Of a stretch of DNA of 64,000 bases, positions 19,105 to 26,191 are shown piece after piece. The DNA comes from Verrucomicrobiota bacterium. Its GTDB lineage: Bacteria > Verrucomicrobiota > Verrucomicrobiia > Opitutales > Opitutaceae. The notes under the pieces are model-generated. The model was not told where the DNA came from. It did no database searches and was given only the letters and a program-made list of their open reading frames with translations. Made by a program: the position numbers and the translations under genes. The stretch covers positions 1 through 64,000 of the forward strand of contig JAEWQP010000003.1 of assembly GCA_023399155.1 (NCBI GenBank), in the 5' to 3' direction. The number at the start of each line of letters is the position of its first letter. Within the stretch, counting starts at the first letter, position 1.

Positions 19105-19434
19105 TCAGGTGGTGGAGGATGACGTGCCTTGGGATGGGCTCGCATTTCCACCAGCCGCCGGCGCACTGGCTCCGCCGCCGCTGTCCGACGACGGTGCCGG
19201 CTTGGACGGCGCGCTGGAGGTGGATTCCCCACCCTCCTTGGTCGTCGTGGTCCGCCGGTAATCCGTCTCGTAGAAACCCGAGCCTTTGAAGATAATGCCG
19301 GCCCCGCGACCAATGAGTCGCTTCACCCCCGGCTGTCCGCAGCGCGGACAGGTCGTGAGCGGAGCATCGCGCATCGATTGAAACGCCTCGACGACGTCCT
19401 GACACGATGAGCATTCGTATTCGTAGGTCGGCAT
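19105..19434 (-). CDS. FmdB-family zinc ribbon protein
   Basis: This 109-residue protein has the small zinc ribbon of the FmdB family at its start (MPTYEYECSSCQ then TTCPRCGQPG), giving two Cys-x2-Cys pairs. The conserved GIIFKGSGFYETDYRR tail follows. The last 40 residues are low-complexity Ser/Gly/Ala. FmdB proteins are named as formamidase regulators, but their general role is unknown; a nucleic-acid or protein interaction is plausible. It lies between two membrane-protein genes on the same strand. Confidence 0.88.
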   Translation of the reverse strand: MPTYEYECSSCQDVVEAFQSMRDAPLTTCPRCGQPGVKRLIGRGAGIIFKGSGFYETDYRRTTTTKEGGESTSSAPSKPAPSSDSGGGASAPAAGGNASPSQGTSSSTT

Positions 19435-19446
19435 GATCTCGATCGA

Positions 19447-20100
19447 CTAGGTGTAACGGCGGGCGACGGCCTGGGCTGAAACCGGGGAGTGCCGCGATTG
19501 TTCAATCTGACGGAAGATGGCGGACGAGTAGTAGAAAACCACTACGCCACCGGTAAACAAAGCGTAAGGAAAGAGTGGGAACAGCGCGACGACCAGGCCG
19601 AGATACGCGAGCGTCGGCAGCACCAGCCGCCCCTTGGTCGCGACGATCATGCGCAGGAGCATCGGGATCCGGAATGCTTCACGAAGCTCCTCCGCCCGCT
19701 GAAACCGATACAGACCCGCCGCTGTGAGCGGAAACGACAGAAACATTCCAGGCACGATCGGCAGATAAAGGAACGGCGACAGCATCGAGTAGAGCGGCAC
19801 GGGCGCGAGAGCGATGCGAAGCGGCAACGACACGAGCCAGCCCGCCACGATCGGGAGGATCGCCAGACCGAGCACGATCGCGAGCATGCGCAAGCCGTCG
19901 AACCAAAGCGCCGGCCAGTCCTCCCAGTCCGGCAGATCGGGCGGTTCCCCACGCCGGGCCATGGCGGACACCCGGGCGATGTAGCCGAAGGCAAAGACAA
20001 ACGGCACGGGGAAGAACATCAGGATCGCGCCCACCACCGTCTTCACGAACCAGTTGGGCTCGCTGAAGATGCGCTTCGACACTTGCTCCAGGGTCACCAT
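19447..20100 (-). CDS. DUF4013-like membrane protein
   Basis: From ATG 20100 this 217-residue protein has about five hydrophobic helices and the DUF4013 pattern GEPPDLPDWEDWPALWFDGL in a cytoplasmic loop. Its function is unknown; family members are multi-pass membrane proteins. A longer frame reaches 20895, but it lies antisense to the prenyl synthase gene, so I reject it. The start is 30 bp from the divergent ispA start, so both promoters overlap. Confidence 0.8.
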   Translation of the reverse strand: MVTLEQVSKRIFSEPNWFVKTVVGAILMFFPVPFVFAFGYIARVSAMARRGEPPDLPDWEDWPALWFDGLRMLAIVLGLAILPIVAGWLVSLPLRIALAPVPLYSMLSPFLYLPIVPGMFLSFPLTAAGLYRFQRAEELREAFRIPMLLRMIVATKGRLVLPTLAYLGLVVALFPLFPYALFTGGVVVFYYSSAIFRQIEQSRHSPVSAQAVARRYT

Positions 20101-20130
20101 GTAGGGATCGTCTGTAAGGTGCGTGACCGT

Positions 20131-21024
20131 ATGGCAAGCTCCCCGGACTTCAAAGTAAAACTCTCCTCCCTCGTGTCCGAGGTCGAAGCCGGTCTGCGCG
20201 ACCTGCTCCCCGCCGCCTCCACGCGCCCCGATCGCCTGCACCAGGCGATGCGCTACAGCCTCGAGGCCGGGGGAAAACGCCTGCGGCCGGTGCTCGCGCT
20301 CGCCGCCGCAGAACTTTTTGGTCCGCGCGCCGCAGCCCTGCCCGCCGCCGTGGCGATCGAATGCGTGCACACCTACTCGTTGATCCACGACGACCTGCCC
20401 GCCATGGACAACGACGACCTTCGCCGCGGCCGGCCCACCTGCCACCGGCAGTTCGATGAGGCCACCGCGATCCTCGCCGGCGATGCCCTGCTCACCCACG
20501 CGTTCGTCCTGTTGAGCTCCGCCTACGGCGACCGCCCCGCCCTGGCCGTCGAACTCGTGCGCGAACTCAGCCTCGCGGCCGGCAGCACGCGTCTCATCGG
20601 AGGCCAGATGGCCGATATGCTGGGCGAACGCGCCCGGACCGCCACGGGCGAGGATCTTGACTATATCCACCGTAACAAGACGGCCGCGATGCTCGAGGTC
20701 TCGCTCGTCGCGGGCGGTCTGTGCGGAGGCGCCGGCTCCGAGGCCGTGGATGCCCTGCGACGGACTGGCGAACACCTCGGCCTCGCCTTCCAGATCGTGG
20801 ACGACATCCTCGATGCCACGCGCACGTCGGCGGAGTTGGGAAAGACGGCCGGAAAAGATGCAGCCGTCGGCAAGCTCACCTATGTGAACGTGCACGGGCT
20901 CGCCGCCTCACGCGACTCCGCGGCCCGCAGCACCACGCTGGCGCTCGAATCGATTCGCGCCCTCCCCGGCGACACGACCTTTCTCGAAGCGCTGGCCATG
21001 GGGATGCTCGAGCGGACCGCGTAA
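20131..21024 (+). CDS. ispA: Farnesyl/geranylgeranyl diphosphate synthase
   Basis: The 297-residue product (ATG 20131) is a short-chain trans-prenyl synthase that adds isopentenyl diphosphate to allylic diphosphates. The first Asp-rich motif is DDLPAMDNDDLRRG, the second FQIVDDILD. GGKRLRPVLAL near residue 45 binds the substrate diphosphate. The residues before the first Asp motif (VHTYSLIHDD) fit the FPP synthase type, although GGPP cannot be excluded. It supplies quinone, undecaprenyl or carotenoid synthesis. The frame is open upstream to 19489, but that part overlaps the divergent membrane-protein gene. Confidence 0.92.
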   Translation: MASSPDFKVKLSSLVSEVEAGLRDLLPAASTRPDRLHQAMRYSLEAGGKRLRPVLALAAAELFGPRAAALPAAVAIECVHTYSLIHDDLPAMDNDDLRRGRPTCHRQFDEATAILAGDALLTHAFVLLSSAYGDRPALAVELVRELSLAAGSTRLIGGQMADMLGERARTATGEDLDYIHRNKTAAMLEVSLVAGGLCGGAGSEAVDALRRTGEHLGLAFQIVDDILDATRTSAELGKTAGKDAAVGKLTYVNVHGLAASRDSAARSTTLALESIRALPGDTTFLEALAMGMLERTA

Positions 21025-21224
21025 ACCGTCATTTCGTCGGACGCGCGATCCCCATCGGACGCTCGTCCGCACCGGAAGCGGGGCACGCATCGCATCGGGC
21101 CCCTGATCTGCGTCCGAATCACGCACTCAGCCGGGCCATGCAGCGGGGGATCGTGGAGCGCACCCTCCGGGCGTGCTTCTCGTTCTCGCACGGTCGCGTG
21201 GGCCTCTCGCGGAAGCCGCACCGG

Positions 21225-22151
21225 TCACGGTTCCCAACGGTAGGCACGCACGACGTCATCCTTCACGAGCGGGATCACCAGCATCCGTTTTCCGGGTACA
21301 TAGGTGTGATCGGCCGCGCCCTGCGGCAGGGTGAAGATCGTCCGCGCCGCGCCGTCCGGCGACACATGGCTGACGATGCCCGTCACCCAGTCGACGACGG
21401 TGTAGCCGCCGCGTCCGTCGGGCTCAAGTCCGTCGACGTGGGCGAGGGGTTCGGTGCCAATCCGTCCCACTTCACGCGTGGTCATGTCGATCGTCGAGAT
21501 ATGCCCGGCTCGTTCGACGCCGTCCGCGCCCTTCACGCTCCAGCTGCCGAGCAGCAGCCGGTCCCGCTCGGCGAGCAGGCCGTTGATGTACCCCGTCCCG
21601 CTCGTGTCGAATGGTGTCCAGGCCTCGAATACGCCATCAGCCAGGCGAAACACCGTGGATAGACGGGAGCTGAATACATACACGCGGCCGTCGGGATCGG
21701 CGGTGCAGTCGTTGAAGCGTCCAGGACCGCCGTCGGACGGCACATGTCGGGCCGCGATCGCCCCGCGGACGAGGTCGATCTCGATCAGCGCGTCGTCATC
21801 GCCCGCGAAGAGACGGTCGCCGACCCGTGCGAGCCCTTTCGGGCTCTGCAGGCCCGCGATCCAGGTCAACTCGAGCAATGCTCCATCCGCGCCCACGCGG
21901 CTGATGAACCCGTCGCCGGGCACGCTGCCCTGCCCCCAGGTCCCCATGTTCGAGATGTAGTACTGGTTGCGTGCGGCGTCGTAGACGGCGGACTCGGGGG
22001 CGCTGAAGCCGGAGGTTTCCCAGAGGAGTTCAGGAGCAGAGGCGTCGACGCGAGGGCAGGCGATGAGGGCGACGGTCGCCAGGATGGTGGGGCCAAAAAC
22101 GCAGCCGACGCTTGAGGTAGGGCGAGGCCTCTGGCCGAGCCGCGTTCGCAT
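21225..22151 (-). CDS. Secreted SMP-30/NHL-type beta-propeller protein
   Basis: The product has 308 residues if translation starts at ATG 22151. A hydrophobic segment (PTILATVALIACP) at residues about 19-31 looks like a signal peptide. The rest resembles SMP-30/gluconolactonase-like propellers: SAVYDAARNQYYISNMGTWG, NGLLAERDRLLLGSWS and GLEPDGRGGYTVVDW. A sugar-lactone or sensing role is likely but unproven. The start codon lies inside a palindromic repeat (22117-22193), which encodes the first residues RTRLGQRPRPTSS. A start further upstream (to 22289) is less likely. The 200 bp to ispA contain no gene. Confidence 0.75.
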   Translation of the reverse strand: MRTRLGQRPRPTSSVGCVFGPTILATVALIACPRVDASAPELLWETSGFSAPESAVYDAARNQYYISNMGTWGQGSVPGDGFISRVGADGALLELTWIAGLQSPKGLARVGDRLFAGDDDALIEIDLVRGAIAARHVPSDGGPGRFNDCTADPDGRVYVFSSRLSTVFRLADGVFEAWTPFDTSGTGYINGLLAERDRLLLGSWSVKGADGVERAGHISTIDMTTREVGRIGTEPLAHVDGLEPDGRGGYTVVDWVTGIVSHVSPDGAARTIFTLPQGAADHTYVPGKRMLVIPLVKDDVVRAYRWEP

Positions 22152-22193
22152 GGTTGTCCGCGCCTGCGGCTCGGCCGGAGGCCTCGCCCTACC
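22117..22193. repeat. Long palindromic repeat, family A (copy 1)
   Basis: GGTAGGGCGAGGCCTCTGGC is the start of the left arm; its near-exact inverse ends at 22193. Each arm is about 29 bp, with a loop of about 20 bp that holds ATG 22151 of the minus-strand gene. A nearly identical element is at 35019-35093 and a half copy at 43214-43243. Confidence 0.85.
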
Positions 22194-22312
22194 CACTGAG
22201 CCAGATGCGTCAACAGGTGCAAACATCACGGAGCCCACTCCAGCACCACTGCGTGCGCCGGTCAACACCCGTGGCTGGTATAGCGACACCCGCAGCCGCG
22301 CGACAAAGGGAA

Positions 22313-22340
22313 AAGGCCGGCCACTCGCGTGACCGGCCTT
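22313..22340 (-). terminator. Terminator after tpiA
   Basis: On the minus strand AAGGCCGG-T-CAC pairs with GTG-G-CCGGCCTT around a GCGA tetraloop, followed by TTTTCCC. The 12-bp stem with one wobble lies 27 bp after the tpiA stop and closes the gap-pgk-tpiA cluster. Confidence 0.85.
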
Positions 22341-22367
22341 CGAAATCCGTCGGTGCTGCTGGCTCGC

Positions 22368-23138
22368 TCAGCTCGCGCCCTTCGCGGCCTTGATCAGTTC
22401 GATGAACGAGGGAGCCTCGAGCGAAGCGCCGCCGATGAGGCCGCCATCGATGTCCTCCTGCTTGAGGAGTTCGGGCGCGTTCGAGGGTTTCATCGAGCCG
22501 CCGTAGAGGATGCGCATCTTGCCGGCGACAATCTTGTCGAAGCGGGTCGTGAGCCAGCCGCGGATGTAGGCATGGACCTCCTGCGCCTGCTCGGTTGTCG
22601 CCACTTTTCCAGTACCGATCGCCCAGACCGGCTCGTAGGCGAGCACGACATTCGTCGCCTCTGTCGCGCTCACGCCCGCCAGGCCGCCCTCGAGCTGCGT
22701 CTTGACCACATCGAGCGTCCTGCCGGCCTCGCGCTCGGCGAGCGTCTCGCCGATGCAGAGGATGGGCTTGAGGAGATTCTTGAGCGCGGCCTGGACCTTC
22801 TCGTTGATGAAGGCGTCGGTCTCGCCGAAGTACTGGCGGCGCTCGGAGTGGCCCAGGATGACGTGACTGGCGAACAGCCCGCGCAGCATCTCCGCGGAGA
22901 TCTCCCCGGTGTAGGCGCCCGAGGCCTTCGGGTGCATATTCTGCGCACCGAGCTTGATGGCCGAGCCCTCCAGCACCTTGCTCACGCTCTCGAGCGCGGT
23001 GAAGGGCGGACACACGACAACGTCAACCTCGGTCTGGGGACCCACGGCGGCGACGATGTCCTTCACGAGGGCCATGCCGTCGGCGGCGGTCTTGTTCATC
23101 TTCCAGTTGCCAGCGATGAGAAACTTGCGGGACTTCAT
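22368..23138 (-). CDS. tpiA: Triosephosphate isomerase
   Basis: TpiA interconverts dihydroxyacetone phosphate and glyceraldehyde 3-phosphate. The 256-residue product has the N-terminal AGNWKMN lysine, the catalytic His in VILGHSERR, the catalytic Glu in AYEPVWAIGTG and the phosphate loop ILYGGSMKP. It closes the cluster gap, pgk, tpiA on the minus strand. A 101-bp gap filled by a repeat separates it from pgk. Confidence 0.97.
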   Translation of the reverse strand: MKSRKFLIAGNWKMNKTAADGMALVKDIVAAVGPQTEVDVVVCPPFTALESVSKVLEGSAIKLGAQNMHPKASGAYTGEISAEMLRGLFASHVILGHSERRQYFGETDAFINEKVQAALKNLLKPILCIGETLAEREAGRTLDVVKTQLEGGLAGVSATEATNVVLAYEPVWAIGTGKVATTEQAQEVHAYIRGWLTTRFDKIVAGKMRILYGGSMKPSNAPELLKQEDIDGGLIGGASLEAPSFIELIKAAKGAS

Positions 23139-23153
23139 TTGTGAAAAGTGGGA

Positions 23154-23236
23154 TTCACCACAGAGGACACAGAGAGCACAGAGAATGCAAAGAGACTCTG
23201 TCTTTTCCTCCGTGTCCTCTGTGAACTCTGTGGTTC
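23154..23236. repeat. Inverted ACAGAG repeat with 9-nt period
   Basis: Between pgk and tpiA, ACCACAGAGGACACAGAGAG is followed by GCACAGAG on one arm. The other arm ends CTGTGAACTCTGTGGTTCA, its near-inverse. Words ending in ACAGAG recur every 9 nt in each arm. The whole element could fold into a hairpin of about 28 bp per arm. Confidence 0.8.
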
Positions 23237-23239
23237 AAA

Positions 23240-24517
23240 TCAGGCAGTTAGGAACGCGACTCCCGGGAGCGTCTTGCCTTCGAGGAGTTCGAGGCTTGCG
23301 CCGCCGCCGGTCGAGCAGTGGGTCACGACCTTCGCGACCTTGAACTTCTTGGCCGCAGTGGCGGTGTCGCCGCCGCCGACCACCGTGACCGCTCCGGCTG
23401 CGGTGGCCTTGGCGATCGCGTCGGCCATCGACTTCGTGCCCTCGGCGAACTTGTCGACCTCGAACACGCCGGCCGGGCCGTTCCAGACGATGGTCCTGGA
23501 GCGGGCGATGACGGCGTTGAAGAGTTCGCGGCTTTTCGGGCCGGCATCGAGGCCCATCCAGCCGGCGGGAATGCCGGACTTGTCGTCGGCCACGCCGGTC
23601 TGCACGGCCTCGACGTCGGCGGGTGAGCCGGGGAAACGATCGGCCGTGATGAAGTCCACCGGCAGCGTGATCGTCACGCCCTTGGCTTTCGCCTTGTCGA
23701 AGAGTTCCTGGGCGATCTTCGCCCCCTCGGGATCGAAGAGGCTGTTGCCGATTTCCATCCCCTCGAGGACCTTCTTGAAGGTGAAGGCCATGCCGCCGCC
23801 GATGATGATCTCATTGGCCTTCTCGAGCAGGTTGTTGATGAGCGGAATCTTGTCCGCAATCTTGGCGCCGCCGAGGATGGCGAGGAGCGGGCGGGCCGGG
23901 TTGTCGATCACCTTGGCAAAGGCGTCGAGTTCGGCCTGCATGAGGAAGCCCGCGGCCTTGTCCTTGAGCTGCACGCCGACCATCGAGCTGTGCGCGCGGT
24001 GGGCGGTGCCAAAGGCGTCGTTGACATAGACGTCGGCCAGCTTGGAGAGCGAAGCGCGGAACGCCTCGACCGCCTTCGGATCGGCCTTGATGGACTTCTC
24101 CGTGCCGTCGGCCTGCTTTTCCTTCACCTTGCCCTCTTCCTCGATGTGGAAGCGGAGGTTCTCGAGCAGCACGACATCGCCGGCCTTGAGCGCGCCGGGC
24201 GCGCAGGCGGCCTCGACGGCCGGGCCGACGCAATCGTCGAGAAACTTCACCGGCTTGTTGAGGAGCTTCGAGAGTTCCTCGGCGACGGGCTTGAGCGAGA
24301 ACTTCGCGATCTTCTTGCCGTCCGGGCGGCCGAGGTGGCTCGCGAGGACGACCGCAGCGCCCTTTTCGAGCGCGTAGTTGATCGTCGGCAGGGCGGCGGC
24401 GATGCGCGCGTTGTTGGTGATGGCGCCGGTCGCCTTGTCTTGCGGGACGTTGAAGTCAACGCGGATAAACACGCGTTTGCCGGCGAGGTCGAGGTCGCGA
24501 ATGGATTTGTACGGCAT
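23240..24517 (-). CDS. pgk: Phosphoglycerate kinase
   Basis: Pgk transfers phosphate from 1,3-bisphosphoglycerate to ADP. The 425-residue product has the N-terminal RVDFNVPQDK, SHLGRPDGK, the hinge and the ADP-binding GGGDTATAAKKF and GGGASLELLEGK. Two small insertions (near residues 130 and 330) make it slightly longer than the common 395-400 residues. It is the middle gene of the gap-pgk-tpiA cluster. Confidence 0.97.
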   Translation of the reverse strand: MPYKSIRDLDLAGKRVFIRVDFNVPQDKATGAITNNARIAAALPTINYALEKGAAVVLASHLGRPDGKKIAKFSLKPVAEELSKLLNKPVKFLDDCVGPAVEAACAPGALKAGDVVLLENLRFHIEEEGKVKEKQADGTEKSIKADPKAVEAFRASLSKLADVYVNDAFGTAHRAHSSMVGVQLKDKAAGFLMQAELDAFAKVIDNPARPLLAILGGAKIADKIPLINNLLEKANEIIIGGGMAFTFKKVLEGMEIGNSLFDPEGAKIAQELFDKAKAKGVTITLPVDFITADRFPGSPADVEAVQTGVADDKSGIPAGWMGLDAGPKSRELFNAVIARSRTIVWNGPAGVFEVDKFAEGTKSMADAIAKATAAGAVTVVGGGDTATAAKKFKVAKVVTHCSTGGGASLELLEGKTLPGVAFLTA

Positions 24518-24539
24518 GGGATGCCTAAGGTAGAACGAT

Positions 24540-24840
24540 GAATGTAGAATGCTGAATTACAGAGCCGAAGGAAGGAGCGCGGTCCGAGGCGTTTGCGGCG
24601 TTCTTCCCTGTGCTTTCGTTACTCGCGCCGAGCGCGCTGACGCGTGAGGCAGAAGGACGAATGTAGAATGCTGAAGGAACTGTCGAAAGGCAGCACGGAC
24701 CTGCAGGCTTGGCTGCTCTTCTGCATGCTCCGTTCTGCCTTCCTTGGCGCCGAGCGCGAAAAAGGGCAGAAGGATCATGCAGCGTCCTGAGGACCTTCTG
24801 CATTCTCCATTCTGCCCTCTTCCTTAGCGCAGAGCGCGAA
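24540..24840. repeat. Repeat-filled gap between gap and pgk
   Basis: The intergenic space holds no gene. GAATGTAGAATGCTGAA occurs at 24540-24556 and 24659-24675. A second unit (TTCTGCC...TTCCTTGGCGCCGAGCGCGAA type) occurs at 24731-24760 and again, slightly changed, at 24808-24840. ATTCTCCATTCTGCC near 24800 is a related word in the opposite sense. These look like degenerate copies of a mobile or palindromic intergenic element. Confidence 0.7.
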
Positions 24841-25887
24841 TCAGAGCTTGGCGGCGACCTTCTTCAGGAGGTCGATGCAGCGGTTGGAATAGCCCCACTC
24901 GTTGTCGTACCAGCTGATGAGCTTGAAGAAGTTCTTGTTGAGCTCGATCGACGAGCCGGCGTCGAAGATCGACGAGCGGGCGTCGTGGATGAAGTCGCTC
25001 GAAACGACCTCCTCGTCGGTGTAGCCGAGGATGCCCTTGAGGTAGGTCTCGGAGGCCTTCTTGAGGGCCGCCTTGATCTCGTCGAGGGAGGTGTCCTTGG
25101 TGGTCTTGAAGGTCAGGTCGACGACCGAGACGGTCGGAACCGGAACGCGGAAGGCCATGCCGGTAAGCTTGCCCTTCACTTCCGGCAGCACGAGCGCGAC
25201 GGCCTTGGCGGCGCCGGTCGAGGACGGAATGACATTCTGCGCGGCAGTGCGGCCGCCCTTCCAGTCCTTCTTCGAGGGACCGTCCACCGTCTTCTGCGTG
25301 GCGGTGTAGGCGTGCACGGTGGTCATGAGACCCTCGGCGATGCCGAAACCTTCCTTCAGCATGACGTAGGCAACCGGCGCGAGGCAGTTCGTCGTGCAGG
25401 AGGCGTTGGAGATGATGTTGTGCTTTTCGGCGTCGAGCTTGTCGTCGTTTACGCCCATCACCACGGTGATGTCCTCGCCCTTGGCCGGGGCGGAGATGAT
25501 GACCTTCTTGGCGCCGGCGGCGATGTGGCCCTTGGCCTTCTCCGCGTCGGTGAAGAGACCGGTCGACTCGATCACGACCTGCACGCCGAGCTTGGCCCAC
25601 GGCAGGTCAGCCGGGGTCTTGGCGGAAACCACAAGGATCTCCTTGCCGTTGACCACCAGGACGTCGTCCTCGGCCTTGTCGGCGGCGGACTTCTTGGAGG
25701 TGACGGTGCCGTTGAACTTCCCCTGGATGGAGTCGTACTTCAGCAGGTAGGCGAGATTGTCTGCCGGCACGATATCGCCGACGGCGACGACGTCGAACGT
25801 GGTGCCGAGATGGCCCTGCTCAACGAGAGCACGGAAGACGAGGCGGCCGATGCGGCCGAAACCGTTGATTGCGACTTTAACTGCCAT
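24841..25887 (-). CDS. gap: Glyceraldehyde-3-phosphate dehydrogenase, type I
   Basis: The product has 348 residues, with INGFGRIGRLVFRA for NAD binding and the catalytic cysteine in SNASCTTNCLAP. HAYTATQKTVDGPS and WYDNEWGYSNR complete the signature. It starts the cluster gap-pgk-tpiA. The 304 bp before it contain no gene. Confidence 0.97.
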   Translation of the reverse strand: MAVKVAINGFGRIGRLVFRALVEQGHLGTTFDVVAVGDIVPADNLAYLLKYDSIQGKFNGTVTSKKSAADKAEDDVLVVNGKEILVVSAKTPADLPWAKLGVQVVIESTGLFTDAEKAKGHIAAGAKKVIISAPAKGEDITVVMGVNDDKLDAEKHNIISNASCTTNCLAPVAYVMLKEGFGIAEGLMTTVHAYTATQKTVDGPSKKDWKGGRTAAQNVIPSSTGAAKAVALVLPEVKGKLTGMAFRVPVPTVSVVDLTFKTTKDTSLDEIKAALKKASETYLKGILGYTDEEVVSSDFIHDARSSIFDAGSSIELNKNFFKLISWYDNEWGYSNRCIDLLKKVAAKL

Positions 25888-26191
25888 GGGAATTGCGCGG
25901 TGTTGTTTGCTGTTCCTGAGATGATTTCCGAGCCGGTGCGGCGCGCGGCGCGGACCGCGTATCGCTCCCGCAAGGAACCGTCAGGAGAAGGACGCCTGAT
26001 AGGAAATGCAACCGATAAACCGGCCAAATTATCGAGGGTGGCAGCCGTGGTTTGCCGCAGTTGATGCAAGCCGCTGGACGCGATGGGCATCGAGCCGCCA
26101 GATGCGACCCCGCACGCGTCTGGACGCACAGTTTTTCGCAAAAGATGAGGAGGAAAGCCGGTCCGCGGACAAGGGTCCCAGAACAGCACCC
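25888..26191. other. Gene-free stretch with conserved motif
   Basis: This 304-bp gap between the gap start and the GH13 stop has no coding frame. At 26176-26192 the plus strand carries TCCCAGAACAGCACCCC, of which 16 of 17 bases recur at 53210-53226, before a TonB receptor gene. A perfect GTCCGCGGAC palindrome at 26161-26170 sits just before it. The gap promoter must lie here, but I cannot place it. Confidence 0.5.

Noticed and set aside
19447..20895. 482-codon minus-strand frame
   Set aside because: The first 265 codons are antisense to ispA; only the part from 20100 shows the DUF4013-like membrane protein.
23154..23236. CRISPR-like periodic repeat
   Set aside because: The unit is 9 nt with no spacers; it is an inverted repeat, not an array.
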